64,000 bases of DNA. Source: Gemmatimonadaceae bacterium (GTDB lineage Bacteria; Gemmatimonadota; Gemmatimonadetes; Gemmatimonadales; Gemmatimonadaceae). Both the position numbers and the translations under genes were made by a program. Position 1 is the stretch's first letter. The number at the start of each line of letters is the position of its first letter. Below are positions 42,741 through 50,528 of the stretch, in pieces. The notes beneath the pieces were generated by a model. It saw nothing but the letters and a program-made list of their open reading frames with translations. It did no database searches and was not told the DNA's origin. The stretch is taken from the NCBI GenBank assembly GCA_036496605.1, contig DASXKV010000035.1, positions 124,001 to 188,000 of the forward strand, written 5' to 3'.

Positions 42741-43801
42741 CGCGTAAAGCGCTGAGCGGCGCGCGTAGAGCGTTGAGCGTTTCCGCTGTTGCCTTCCTCG
42801 CGCTTGCACCGCCGTCCCCGCTCGGCACGCAACCCCCTACTCTCAGCGCTCTGGCGTCTGGCCAGTACGCTCCGCTCCGTCTGGATCGCGGCCGCTTCAC
42901 GGCAGTGTTCTATCCTGGCGACGACAAGCTCGCACGCGCGCTGCTCCAACGAGCGCTGGCCACGGACAGCTTTCCCGGACTTCCGCGTCCCTCGCAGCAT
43001 GTTCTCATCGCCATCGCCCCCGACGAGCGTCGCTTTCGTGAGTGGGCAGGACCTGGCGCGCCCGAATGGGGAGCCGCGCTCGCCTTTCCGGAGATGCGGC
43101 GCATCGTGATGCAGGGACGCAGCGCCGGCTCCGACGCGGGAAATCCGCTCGAGGTGCTGCGACACGAGCTTGCCCATCTCGCGCTTCACGAGTACCTAGG
43201 TGACATCGCGCCACGCTGGTTCGACGAGGGATACGCCAGCTTCGCGGCGCGCGAGCTCAGTCGCAACGATGTTCTCGCGGCGAATGTCGCGCTGGCATTG
43301 CGAGGCATGCCGACCTTCGACGAGCTCGATGCGCAGTTCGGGGAAGGTGCGACGAGCGCTCAGGCCGCGTACGCGCTTGCCTATCGCGCGGTCGACGACA
43401 TGGCGTCGATGGACCCGGAGCGTGGTCTCGCGCTGTTGTTCCAGAACTGGCGACAAACGGGCTCGCTCGATCGTGCGCTGCGACAGTCGTTTGGCGTTAC
43501 GCTCGCCTCGTTCGAGCACGACTGGCAGCAACGCACGCGGCGTCGATATGGCGGACTTGCACTCTTCAGCGATATCACCGTCGCGACGATCCTTTGCCTG
43601 CTTTTGATCGGGCCATTGTACATCGCGCGCCGGCGGCGCGATCGACGCCGAATGGCAGCGCTCGTCGCCGCGGACGCGCTCGCCGAGGCGTCGGCGGCAC
43701 GAGCTTCCGTGGAGTTCATGGATTCGTCCGTTGAGGAGCCAAGCGCCCCGGACGATCGGACCGAAGCAGGCGGTCCGGATGACGCGCCGCACGGCAACTG
43801 A
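42683..43801 (+). CDS. secreted MA-like zinc metallopeptidase with C-terminal membrane anchor
   Basis: Up to 372 residues. A hydrophobic signal segment (VSAVAFLALAPPSPLG) precedes a gluzincin domain with VLRHELAHLALHEYLG (HELAH) and the third ligand in RWFDEGYASFAAREL. A transmembrane helix follows near the C-terminus (ITVATILCLLLIGPLYIARR), then a charged tail of about 65 residues. The start is uncertain: ATG 42683 overlaps the TPR gene by 58 bases, while non-ATG starts such as TTG 42773 lie downstream. The N-region is encoded by a 21-base tandem repeat. A second MA-like peptidase lies at 5683. Confidence 0.8.
   Translation: MGKALRGCPENGGAGGRALARKALSGARRALSVSAVAFLALAPPSPLGTQPPTLSALASGQYAPLRLDRGRFTAVFYPGDDKLARALLQRALATDSFPGLPRPSQHVLIAIAPDERRFREWAGPGAPEWGAALAFPEMRRIVMQGRSAGSDAGNPLEVLRHELAHLALHEYLGDIAPRWFDEGYASFAARELSRNDVLAANVALALRGMPTFDELDAQFGEGATSAQAAYALAYRAVDDMASMDPERGLALLFQNWRQTGSLDRALRQSFGVTLASFEHDWQQRTRRRYGGLALFSDITVATILCLLLIGPLYIARRRRDRRRMAALVAADALAEASAARASVEFMDSSVEEPSAPDDRTEAGGPDDAPHGN
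42741..42782 (+). repeat. 21-base tandem duplication at the peptidase N-terminus
   Basis: Two copies of a 21-base unit (42741-42761 and 42762-42782) share the pattern CGCGTARAGCGYTGAGCG. Because the period is a multiple of three, the reading frame is kept and the units encode ARKALSG and ARRALSV, the basic part of the signal peptide. The unit begins right after the stop of the upstream TPR gene. Confidence 0.7.
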
Positions 43802-43876
43802 GCCGCGAATCGCTCTTGAGGGCGCATTCATCGAACCTTAACGTTGAATTCACGTAACTTCGCTTCGTAACGTCGC

Positions 43877-43905
43877 TTGACAGCCATTTCCAGCCGACCT
43901 ACACT
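43877..43905 (+). promoter_or_regulatory. sigma-70 promoter placing the start codon at the transcription start
   Basis: A perfect -35 box TTGACA (43877-43882) and a -10 box TACACT (43900-43905) are separated by 17 bases. The ATG of the next small gene begins eight bases after the -10 box, so transcription would start at or within a base or two of the ATG. That predicts a leaderless mRNA. Confidence 0.75.
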
Positions 43906-43913
43906 ACGGCCCT

Positions 43914-44087
43914 ATGGCTAATAGCGAGACCAGTACGCGGACCCGCAGCGCGATTTGGTGGGGTGCAGCAGCAATCACTCTGCTCGCCGGCTACGCGGAC
44001 CTTGCGCGCGGCGGCGAGACAATCGCTCCGTTGCTTCTCGTCGCTGGTTATTGCGTGCTCGTTCCCCTCGCCATCCTCAAATCCTGA
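43914..44087 (+). CDS. small membrane protein (57 aa), predicted leaderless
   Basis: A short open frame beginning MANSETSTRTRSAIWWGAAA and ending VLVPLAILKS. Two hydrophobic helices are likely (about 13-26 and 35-54) around a short acidic and basic loop (ADLARGGET). The excellent promoter positioned so that the ATG is the first codon of the transcript supports it as a real gene. No ribosome binding site would be needed or is present. It lies upstream of the tRNA-Val gene, which has its own promoter. Function unknown. Confidence 0.72.
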   Translation: MANSETSTRTRSAIWWGAAAITLLAGYADLARGGETIAPLLLVAGYCVLVPLAILKS

Positions 44088-44119
44088 TCTTGCGGAAGAA
44101 GAGCTGGGCGCCAGCCCAC

Positions 44120-44147
44120 TTGGACAAAGTCGAGCAACTGCTATAAA
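44120..44147 (+). promoter_or_regulatory. predicted promoter of tRNA-Val
   Basis: A -35 box TTGGAC (44120-44125) and a -10 box TATAAA (44142-44147) with a 16-base spacer lie 43 bases upstream of the mature tRNA 5' end. A short GC hairpin, GCTGG-GCG-CCAGC (44103-44115), sits between the preceding small gene and this promoter. Confidence 0.65.
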
Positions 44148-44190
44148 CCGCGGCGCGCGCATTGTGAGCGTTTCGGGACGTGCGCTGAAC

Positions 44191-44264
44191 GGGCGAATAG
44201 CTCAGTTGGTTAGAGCACCCGCCTTACACGCGGGATGTCGGGGGTTCGAGTCCCTCTTCGCCCA
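44191..44264 (+). tRNA. tRNA-Val (anticodon TAC)
   Basis: A 74-base cloverleaf. The acceptor stem is GGGCGAA pairing with TTCGCCC, with discriminator A at 44264. The D arm is AGCTCAGTTGGTTAGAGC. The anticodon stem is CCCGC/GCGGG with loop CTTACAC, so the anticodon TAC (44225-44227) reads GTA and other valine codons. The T arm is GGGGGTTCGAGTCCCTC. CCA is not encoded and must be added after transcription. No integrase or attachment-site duplication is seen next to it. Confidence 0.97.
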
Positions 44265-44393
44265 TGCCGTGCGATTGCTCAACGAGTACATAGAGCGCGG
44301 TTATGCAGTCGGGCAGTTTGAGCGTGCATAAGGGATCATTTCTGGTCGATCGCGGGTAATTCTCGTCAACGTTTGGGAGGAGCTCCAACAGTG

Positions 44394-46142
44394 ATGGCAT
44401 CTCGACGCCGTGTGCTCACAGCGGCCGGCGCAATCGCGATTACCGCGGTAAGCGCACCGCGGATCGTCCGGGCGCAAGCTCGCGGCCAACAGCCCGGCGC
44501 CGACACACCGCGCATTCTGATCGCCACCTGCCACACGCCCACCGCTGCGAACAGCACCCTCGGTGTTGATATCGCGGAAGCGTTGCGGGGCCGTGTGCAG
44601 CAGGAGAATTCGGTCCGTACGTTGTACGTCTTGTCGCGAAACGACATCAATAATTATCTGACGTCGTCCGGCTACAAGGCCGATTCCGCGCTCAGCGTCT
44701 CCGATCTCAAGGAGCTGGCGAAACTGATGCGGGCGGACGAGATCCTCGACTGCACCGGCGCGAAGGCACCTAACGGCGTTCGCGTCGATTCGCGTCTGCT
44801 GCTCGCGCGCGATGTATCGCTTGCCCAGCCGCTCGCCGCCGTTGACGGCCGCGACGCCGGCGACGTCGCCAAGAAGATCGAGCGTGAGCTCACCGATGCG
44901 CGAAAGGCATTACCCGAGTATCACAAGTGCGAAAGCGCCTTGCGCGATCAGAAGTGGGCGGAGGCAGCGGCGGCTGCTCGCGCGGGACTCGCCAAGGATG
45001 CCAATAGCACGCTCTCGCGTCTGTGCCTGATGTCGGCCTATCAGTACGGCAAGAGCGGCCCGGACTCGGTGCTCCGCGTCGCGGAAGACATCATGCGCGT
45101 CGATTCGACCAATACGCTCGCGATGCGCAATGCGGTGGACGCGTACATGGCCAAAGCAACGCCGGCCGATTCCGCGAAGGCGGTGCAGATCATGGTTCGT
45201 CTCGGGCGGCTCGATCCGACCGTGCGCCAGGCGCTCCTCGGAATGCTCGGCGCCATGAACAAGCCAGACCTCGCGCTCCCTATGGTGAGCGAGATGTTGC
45301 AGGACAATCCGGGCGATCCGCAGTTGCTCCGGATGCGCTTCCTGCTCCTCGCCAGCGCCAAGGATTACAAGAAGGCGCTCGCGGCAGGCGAGGATTGGAT
45401 GAAGGCCGACACCGCCGCGGCGAACGCGGATCTATACACGCGTCTCATAGCGATCGCGTCGGCCGACAGCCAGCCCCAATTGGCGTCGCAATACGCCGCG
45501 CGCGCCGTGCAGAAGTTTGGTACGAACGCCGACTTGTACATGCTCTACGCGCAAACGCTGCGGAAATCCGGTCAGCTTCAGCAGTCACTCGACGCCGCGA
45601 AGCGCGCCGTCGAACTGAACCCGAAGGTCGAGAACGGCGTCCAGTTCGTCATCGTCACCTTTGGAGATCTGAAGCAGCCCGACAGTGCGATGGCGTTCGC
45701 TCGACGAGCCGTTGCAAACGGTGCAGACAAAGCCGCCGTCAGTCAGTCGCTGTTGCCGATCGTCGGTGTCGCGCTCAAGGCGGCGCAGGATACGGTCGGG
45801 AAGGACGACGCGGCCAAACGCGCTGCCTGGCTGAACGTGTACCAGATCTCGAGCACCATCGACAGCATCGCCCCGTCGCCGCAGCTCAAGCTGTACTCGG
45901 GCATTGCGTCATTCCAGGTTGGGCTCAACGCGCTGCAAGGCCTCAACAAATCCCGCAGCTGCGCGGATGCTCAGCTTGCGGACGACATGTGGTCTGCTTC
46001 GCAAATCGCGCTGCCGCAGGGCGCCGCGGCCGACAAGAACACCGCGGCGACGCTGATGGGCGCGATTCAACAGTACTATCCCAACATCGCGCCGGCGAAG
46101 AAGGCATTGTGCAAGTCGACGTCACGATCTGGTAAGGCCTAG
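44394..46142 (+). CDS. exported TPR-containing protein with twin-arginine-like signal
   Basis: A 582-residue protein. GGGAGGAG upstream supports a start at 44394, with a GTG three bases earlier as alternative. The signal peptide begins MASRRRVLTAAGAIAITAVS and ends in RIVRAQ; SRRRVL resembles a Tat motif. Residues about 30-150 look like a small alpha/beta domain (RILIATCHTPTAANSTLGVD, VRTLYVLSRNDINNYLTSSG, LMRADEILDCTG). From about 165 onward there are TPR-like helical repeats (YHKCESALRDQKWAEAAAAA, LYMLYAQTLRKSGQLQQSLD). The gene is alone between the tRNA and a terminator. Function unknown. Confidence 0.82.
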   Translation: MASRRRVLTAAGAIAITAVSAPRIVRAQARGQQPGADTPRILIATCHTPTAANSTLGVDIAEALRGRVQQENSVRTLYVLSRNDINNYLTSSGYKADSALSVSDLKELAKLMRADEILDCTGAKAPNGVRVDSRLLLARDVSLAQPLAAVDGRDAGDVAKKIERELTDARKALPEYHKCESALRDQKWAEAAAAARAGLAKDANSTLSRLCLMSAYQYGKSGPDSVLRVAEDIMRVDSTNTLAMRNAVDAYMAKATPADSAKAVQIMVRLGRLDPTVRQALLGMLGAMNKPDLALPMVSEMLQDNPGDPQLLRMRFLLLASAKDYKKALAAGEDWMKADTAAANADLYTRLIAIASADSQPQLASQYAARAVQKFGTNADLYMLYAQTLRKSGQLQQSLDAAKRAVELNPKVENGVQFVIVTFGDLKQPDSAMAFARRAVANGADKAAVSQSLLPIVGVALKAAQDTVGKDDAAKRAAWLNVYQISSTIDSIAPSPQLKLYSGIASFQVGLNALQGLNKSRSCADAQLADDMWSASQIALPQGAAADKNTAATLMGAIQQYYPNIAPAKKALCKSTSRSGKA

Positions 46143-46160
46143 CTCGTTAGGCTCCAGAAG

Positions 46161-46197
46161 AAACGCCCGCGAACCTTGTTCGCGGGCGTTTTCTTTG
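46161..46197. terminator. bidirectional intrinsic terminator between convergent genes
   Basis: The 13-bp stem AAACGCCCGCGAA (46161-46173) pairs with TTCGCGGGCGTTT (46179-46191) around the loop CCTTG and is followed by TTCTTT. On the minus strand the tail is also T-rich (TTCTTCT). It serves the exported TPR gene on the plus strand and the lipid kinase gene on the minus strand. A CGTTAGGC octamer lies just upstream at 46145. Confidence 0.92.
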
Positions 46198-46212
46198 CCA
46201 ACCGGCATTCGT

Positions 46213-47109
46213 CTACGGCCCAGGCAGATGATCGACGTACACCCACAGATCCTTCACGCGAGCAACGTAGTCCAGTCGGGTCGCATCCATGCTCTCGCCG
46301 TCGACGTTCACGCTGAGTGGGCGGTCGGATTCGATCACCACCGACGGTAGTTGTGCGTAATGCACTCCCGGTTCACCGAGATGCTCACCGCGCTTGATCT
46401 TCAGGAGGAGCCGCGCGAAGTCGGCGCGCCCCATCGACTCGACCACGCAGACGTCGAGGAGCCCATCGGTAACGGACGCGTTAGGCGTCACCAGAGTGCC
46501 GCCGCCCGATGCGCGCGTCAGCCCAACGGCGAACATCACGAACTCGCCGTCGAATGAGAAGTCGCCGCCGCGAAAGCTCGCGCGGTAGGCTTCGAACTCG
46601 GCGAACTTGCGGACGCCCGTGATCGCGTATGCTAAGGGACCGAGGCTCTCCTTCGCCTCCGACGGCGTCTCCGCGGTTGCCTCGGCCCCAACCCCGCCCG
46701 TAGAGACGTTCAGGAATCGACGTCCATTCAGCGACGCGGTGTCGATACGCGCTGGCTTGCGATGTAGGATAAGATCCATCGCGTGGTCGGCGTCGGCGGG
46801 GATCCCTGCCTGCGTCGCGAAATCGTTGGCTGTGCCCATGGGGATGATGCCGACTGGCGTATCGAAACCGTCGAGACCATTGATCACCTCGTTCACCGTC
46901 CCGTCGCCACCCACCGCGATGACGGCGTCCGCCCCGGCGCGTGCAGCGGCAGCGGTCATCGCCGTCGCGTCACCTGCTTCGAGTGTGACGTGAGCCTCGA
47001 CCACGTGCCCTTTCGCCCGCACCCAATCGATGAGATGACGCACGTCCTCTCGCTCGGCGCGCGCGCCGTGAATGATCATCGCGAAATGGCGGTGTCGGTT
47101 CGTCATCAT
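46213..47109 (-). CDS. YegS/BmrU-type diacylglycerol (lipid) kinase
   Basis: A 298-residue kinase of the DAGK catalytic family. ATP-binding GGDGT is at 67-71 (VIAVGGDGTVNEVINGL); IIPMGTANDFATQAGIP and LNVSTGGVGAEAT follow. The C-terminal half has GEFVMFAVGLTRASGGG and the NVDGE motif (SVNVDGESMDA). It phosphorylates a lipid such as diacylglycerol, or a related substrate, at the inner face of the membrane. The ATG at 47109 is chosen because longer forms add a non-family extension overlapping the divergent rsmH promoter region. It occupies the place where mraZ would be expected at the head of the dcw cluster. Confidence 0.9.
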   Translation of the reverse strand: MMTNRHRHFAMIIHGARAEREDVRHLIDWVRAKGHVVEAHVTLEAGDATAMTAAAARAGADAVIAVGGDGTVNEVINGLDGFDTPVGIIPMGTANDFATQAGIPADADHAMDLILHRKPARIDTASLNGRRFLNVSTGGVGAEATAETPSEAKESLGPLAYAITGVRKFAEFEAYRASFRGGDFSFDGEFVMFAVGLTRASGGGTLVTPNASVTDGLLDVCVVESMGRADFARLLLKIKRGEHLGEPGVHYAQLPSVVIESDRPLSVNVDGESMDATRLDYVARVKDLWVYVDHLPGP

Positions 47110-47182
47110 CGAGAGTCGAGCTCGGCGGCCGGATCGTGGCCTGACGGTAGAACGTGGCAAATTGCCCAGGGGTTGGCGCGAC

Positions 47183-48175
47183 ATGGACGTGGCGGTTAGA
47201 ATGTCCGCCCCGTCTCCCGGCGTCGACGGTTCAAACTGGGATAGCGCATATCACGCGCCTGTGCTCGCCAGGGAGGTCGTCGATCTTCTAGGCGCGAGCC
47301 ATTCGGTTCTGGATGGCACGCTGGGCGGTGGGGGACATGCACTGGCGCTTCTCGAGGCGGGCGTGGAGCATCTCACTGGCGTCGATCGCGATCCCGACGC
47401 CCTCGAATCGGTCAAAAATCGGCTCGCCCCTTTCGCCTCGAATGGTCGCTTCGAGGCACACATCGGCAATTACGCGGAGATCGGTCAGATCGGTGAGCTC
47501 GCTGGCGTGCGGTTCGACGGCGTCTTGCTCGATCTCGGAATCTCCTCTCATCAGATCGATGATCCGAGTCGAGGCTTCACCTTCCGCGAAGACGCGCCCC
47601 TCGACATGCGCATGGACCGCGGCGAGAACGAGGACACTCCGACGGCTGCAGACGTTCTCAACTCGTTCGACGAGCACGCGCTCGCTTCGATCTTCCGCGA
47701 ATATGGGGACGAGCATCGCGCGCATCGGCTCGCGCGGGAGGTTGTGCGTCGCCGGACGAACCGCGAATTCGCCGTGAGCGACGATCTTGTCGGGGCAATT
47801 CGCGGGGCGCTTGGTGCGCGCACCGGACCAGCCGACTTCGCGCGACTCTTTCAAGCGCTGCGAATCGCCGTGAACGATGAGCTCACCGGGCTCGAGCGGG
47901 CGCTGCCTGTCTTGCGCGATCGCCTCTTGCCCGGCGGCGTGATGGCCGTCATCGCGTATCACTCGGGCGAGGACCGTCTTGTGAAGCACGCCTTTCGCGA
48001 GTGGAGCAGCGATTGCGTCTGTCCGCCGAAGCATCCGATCTGCACCTGCCGCGGGCGTGCGCTCGGCGAACTCATTGGGCGCAAGGCGACCACGCCCGCT
48101 CCGGACGAGCTCGCGCGCAACGCGCGGTCGCGCAGTGCGCGGTTGCGGGCGTTTCGTCGGAGCGCGGACGCGTGA
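47183..48175 (+). CDS. rsmH: 16S rRNA (cytosine-1402-N4)-methyltransferase
   Basis: A 330-residue SAM-dependent methyltransferase (MraW) and the first gene of the dcw cluster. Motifs: HAPVLAREVVDLL, VLDGTLGGGGHALALLEAG, GVDRDPDALE, VLLDLGISSHQIDDPSRGFT with FREDAPLDMRMD, and FQALRIAVNDEL. The C-terminus has CPPKHPICTCRGR. Two close in-frame starts exist (47183 and 47201); AGGGG upstream favours the first. The 73-base gap to the divergent lipid kinase must hold the promoter, but no convincing -35/-10 pair was found. Confidence 0.93.
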   Translation: MDVAVRMSAPSPGVDGSNWDSAYHAPVLAREVVDLLGASHSVLDGTLGGGGHALALLEAGVEHLTGVDRDPDALESVKNRLAPFASNGRFEAHIGNYAEIGQIGELAGVRFDGVLLDLGISSHQIDDPSRGFTFREDAPLDMRMDRGENEDTPTAADVLNSFDEHALASIFREYGDEHRAHRLAREVVRRRTNREFAVSDDLVGAIRGALGARTGPADFARLFQALRIAVNDELTGLERALPVLRDRLLPGGVMAVIAYHSGEDRLVKHAFREWSSDCVCPPKHPICTCRGRALGELIGRKATTPAPDELARNARSRSARLRAFRRSADA

Positions 48176-48483
48176 CTCGTGGGCGGCTCTCGCGCCGAGC
48201 TACGGTTGCGCTCGTGTTGTTTGGTTTCGTCCTCGTGGCGACAGGCGTCATTGCACGGAGAACGTACGGAATCGATCAGGCGCGCGCGCTGCGTGAGCTC
48301 GATCGGCGGCGTCAGGCGCTCGAGGCCGAGCGCGTGAAGCTCGACGGAGAGATTCGCGACGCCTCCAGCCGAGCGAAACTAGCGCCGATAGCCGAGCAGC
48401 GACTCAACATGCACGTGCCTTCCCCAGAGCAAGTCATCATGCTGCCGGTGCCGTCGGCTGCGACTCATAAGCCGCGCCCATGA
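48172..48483 (+). CDS. ftsL: FtsL-like division protein
   Basis: A 103-residue bitopic protein: short basic N-terminus (VTRGRLSRRA), one transmembrane helix (about 10-28), then a coiled coil (IDQARALRELDRRRQALEAE). The FtsL-like C-terminus reads KLAPIAEQRLNMHVPSPEQVIMLP. FtsL forms the FtsQLB complex activating septal peptidoglycan synthesis. Sequence identity in this family is low, so the call rests on position between rsmH and ftsI, size and topology. GTG start overlaps the rsmH stop; its own stop overlaps ftsI by ATGA. Confidence 0.85.
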   Translation: MTRGRLSRRATVALVLFGFVLVATGVIARRTYGIDQARALRELDRRRQALEAERVKLDGEIRDASSRAKLAPIAEQRLNMHVPSPEQVIMLPVPSAATHKPRP

Positions 48484-50525
48484 TTCGCTCGCGTCGCATC
48501 AAGATCGTCCACGCGCTGTTGGCGCTGTTCGCGCTCGCTGTCATCGGACAGGCTGCGCATGTGCAGCTGCTTCAGCGCAACACGTGGCGAGCGCGGGCCG
48601 CGCGACAACAGCTCGCGCCCCGCGAGATGCCTGCTCCTCGTGGCGAGATTCTCGACGCTGCTGGTCTCGTGCTCGCGCAGAGCCGGGAGATGGTTCAACT
48701 CGAGGTCGCGCCGCGCGAGGTGCGCGCGCAAGATCGGGTTGAGCTCCACCGTGCGCTGGCGAGAGTGCAGGTGAAGCCGGAGTGGATCCGTCGAGCGCTC
48801 GATCCAAAGAGAGCATGGGTTACGTTGCCGGGCCGCTATCTCGCGACGGACGTCGCGTGGGCAACGCGGATTCGCGGTGTACGCGCGACCGCGGCGAGCG
48901 TACGAGCGTACGCGATGTCGGAGGGCACGCGTCGGCTCGTGGGTCACGTCGATGCACAGAACAGCGCGGTCGATGGAATCGAGCTTGCGCTCGATACCAT
49001 TCTCCGCGGCACCGCCGGCACGGCGACGCTCGTCCGAGACGTGCGGGGACGGAGCTTCGAGTCGCCTAACGAGCCACAGGTCGCGCCGCGTCCGGGCAAC
49101 ACCGTCGTGCTCACGCTCAATCACGAGCTACAGGAGATCGCGGAACGCGCCCTGGCCGACGCGGTCGAGAAAATGGGCGCGGACGGAGGAGACATCGTCG
49201 TCCTCGATCCGCAGGAAGGGGACATCCTCGCGATGGCGAGTCGCCGGCAGGATCAGCGGTCCACCGCCGCAACCGCGCTCACCGAGCCATTCGAGCCTGG
49301 CTCGACGCTCAAGCCGTTCATCGCCGCCGGGCTGCTCGCGCGTGGCCGCGCACGCGAGACCGATGTGATCAACACCGGCGACGGCACGCTCCAGCTCGAG
49401 GGACGCGTCATCCACGATGATCATCTCGTGGGTCGGGCGTCGCTGGCGACCGTGCTGCAATGGTCGAGCAACATCGGGATCGTGAAATTCGCCCAGCGTC
49501 TAACGCGGCGCGAGGAGTTCGAGACGCTGCGCGATTTTGGCTTCGGCACGGCGACCGGCGTGCCCTATCCGTCGGAGGCCAGCGGCGTGCTGCGCGAGCC
49601 GTCAAAGTGGTCACCGCAATCGCCGGCTTCGCTGGCGATGGGTTACGAGATTTCGGTAACGCCGTTGCAACTCGCCGTCGCGTATGCGGCGTTCGCGAAT
49701 GGCGGTGAGCTCGTCGAGCCTGCGCTCGTCAAAGAGATTCGGGCGCCAGACGGCTCGGTGTTGTACCGCCATCAGAAGCGCGTTGTGCGGCGCGTGCTCA
49801 CGCCCGACGTCGCGACTCGTATTCGTAAGATATTGCTCAACGTCGTCGAGAATGGAACGGCGCTGCAGGCGGACCTGAGCAGCTTTCTCCTCGCCGGGAA
49901 GACCGGCACGCCGCGTCGGACAGTGAACGGACGGTATGCGGCGCAGCAGTACAATCCGAACTTTGCCGGCCTCTTCCCGGGCGACGCGCCGCAATTCGTG
50001 ATCGTCGTGAAGCTCACGAATCCGCGCGACCAGAAAGGAAGCTTCTACAGCGCGGCGACAGCAGCGCCGCTGACGAAGACTGTCCTCCAGGCTGCGCTCG
50101 CGGCGCGCGACGCGGCGCTCGACCGCGACAAGCTGGCATCGAGTGCCGGCGCCGCCGCCGTTTCGACGCGCCCGGACACGAGGGCCGACGCGGCGCCGCC
50201 AGTGCAACTGGCGGTCGCGGGCGACACCACAACGCGCGAGGCCGGTGGCATCTATCGCGCCCGCCAGCGAGCCCGCGAAGAGGCAAGTACCGGCGACGTA
50301 GCATTCATTGTGTCACTGCCGCAGCGACACAGCGCGTCGCGGCCTCCGCAGGCCGCGCGGCTGATACCGGATATCCGCGGCATGCCCCTGCGCGACGCCG
50401 TGCTCTCGCTCCACAACGCCGGCTTCCACGTCCGGGTCGTGAGCGGAACCGATGGCGCAACCGATCCGGCGGCTGGGAGCGTGGCGCCAGCCGGCGCGGT
50501 CGTCCGACTCTTTCACGACTTCTAA
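48480..50525 (+). CDS. ftsI: septal penicillin-binding protein (FtsI) with PASTA domain
   Basis: A 681-residue class B PBP, the transpeptidase that cross-links septal peptidoglycan. One N-terminal transmembrane helix (about 9-27) and the PBP dimerisation domain (APRGEILDAAGLVLA) precede the transpeptidase domain with SxxK (Ser275, GSTLKPF), SSN (WSSNIGI) and KTG (474-476). A disordered Ala-rich linker leads to a C-terminal PASTA domain (about 620-681; IPDIRGMPLRDAVLSLHNAG, FHVRVVSGTDGATDPAAGSV). PASTA on FtsI is typical of SpoVD/PBP2x-like proteins and is less usual in diderms. Confidence 0.94.
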   Translation: MIRSRRIKIVHALLALFALAVIGQAAHVQLLQRNTWRARAARQQLAPREMPAPRGEILDAAGLVLAQSREMVQLEVAPREVRAQDRVELHRALARVQVKPEWIRRALDPKRAWVTLPGRYLATDVAWATRIRGVRATAASVRAYAMSEGTRRLVGHVDAQNSAVDGIELALDTILRGTAGTATLVRDVRGRSFESPNEPQVAPRPGNTVVLTLNHELQEIAERALADAVEKMGADGGDIVVLDPQEGDILAMASRRQDQRSTAATALTEPFEPGSTLKPFIAAGLLARGRARETDVINTGDGTLQLEGRVIHDDHLVGRASLATVLQWSSNIGIVKFAQRLTRREEFETLRDFGFGTATGVPYPSEASGVLREPSKWSPQSPASLAMGYEISVTPLQLAVAYAAFANGGELVEPALVKEIRAPDGSVLYRHQKRVVRRVLTPDVATRIRKILLNVVENGTALQADLSSFLLAGKTGTPRRTVNGRYAAQQYNPNFAGLFPGDAPQFVIVVKLTNPRDQKGSFYSAATAAPLTKTVLQAALAARDAALDRDKLASSAGAAAVSTRPDTRADAAPPVQLAVAGDTTTREAGGIYRARQRAREEASTGDVAFIVSLPQRHSASRPPQAARLIPDIRGMPLRDAVLSLHNAGFHVRVVSGTDGATDPAAGSVAPAGAVVRLFHDF

Positions 50526-50528
50526 ACG

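Noticed and set aside
44191-44264. tRNA-Val as an integration site of a mobile element
   Set aside because: No integrase, no direct repeat of the tRNA 3' end within the following kilobases, and the genes on both sides have the same composition as their surroundings.
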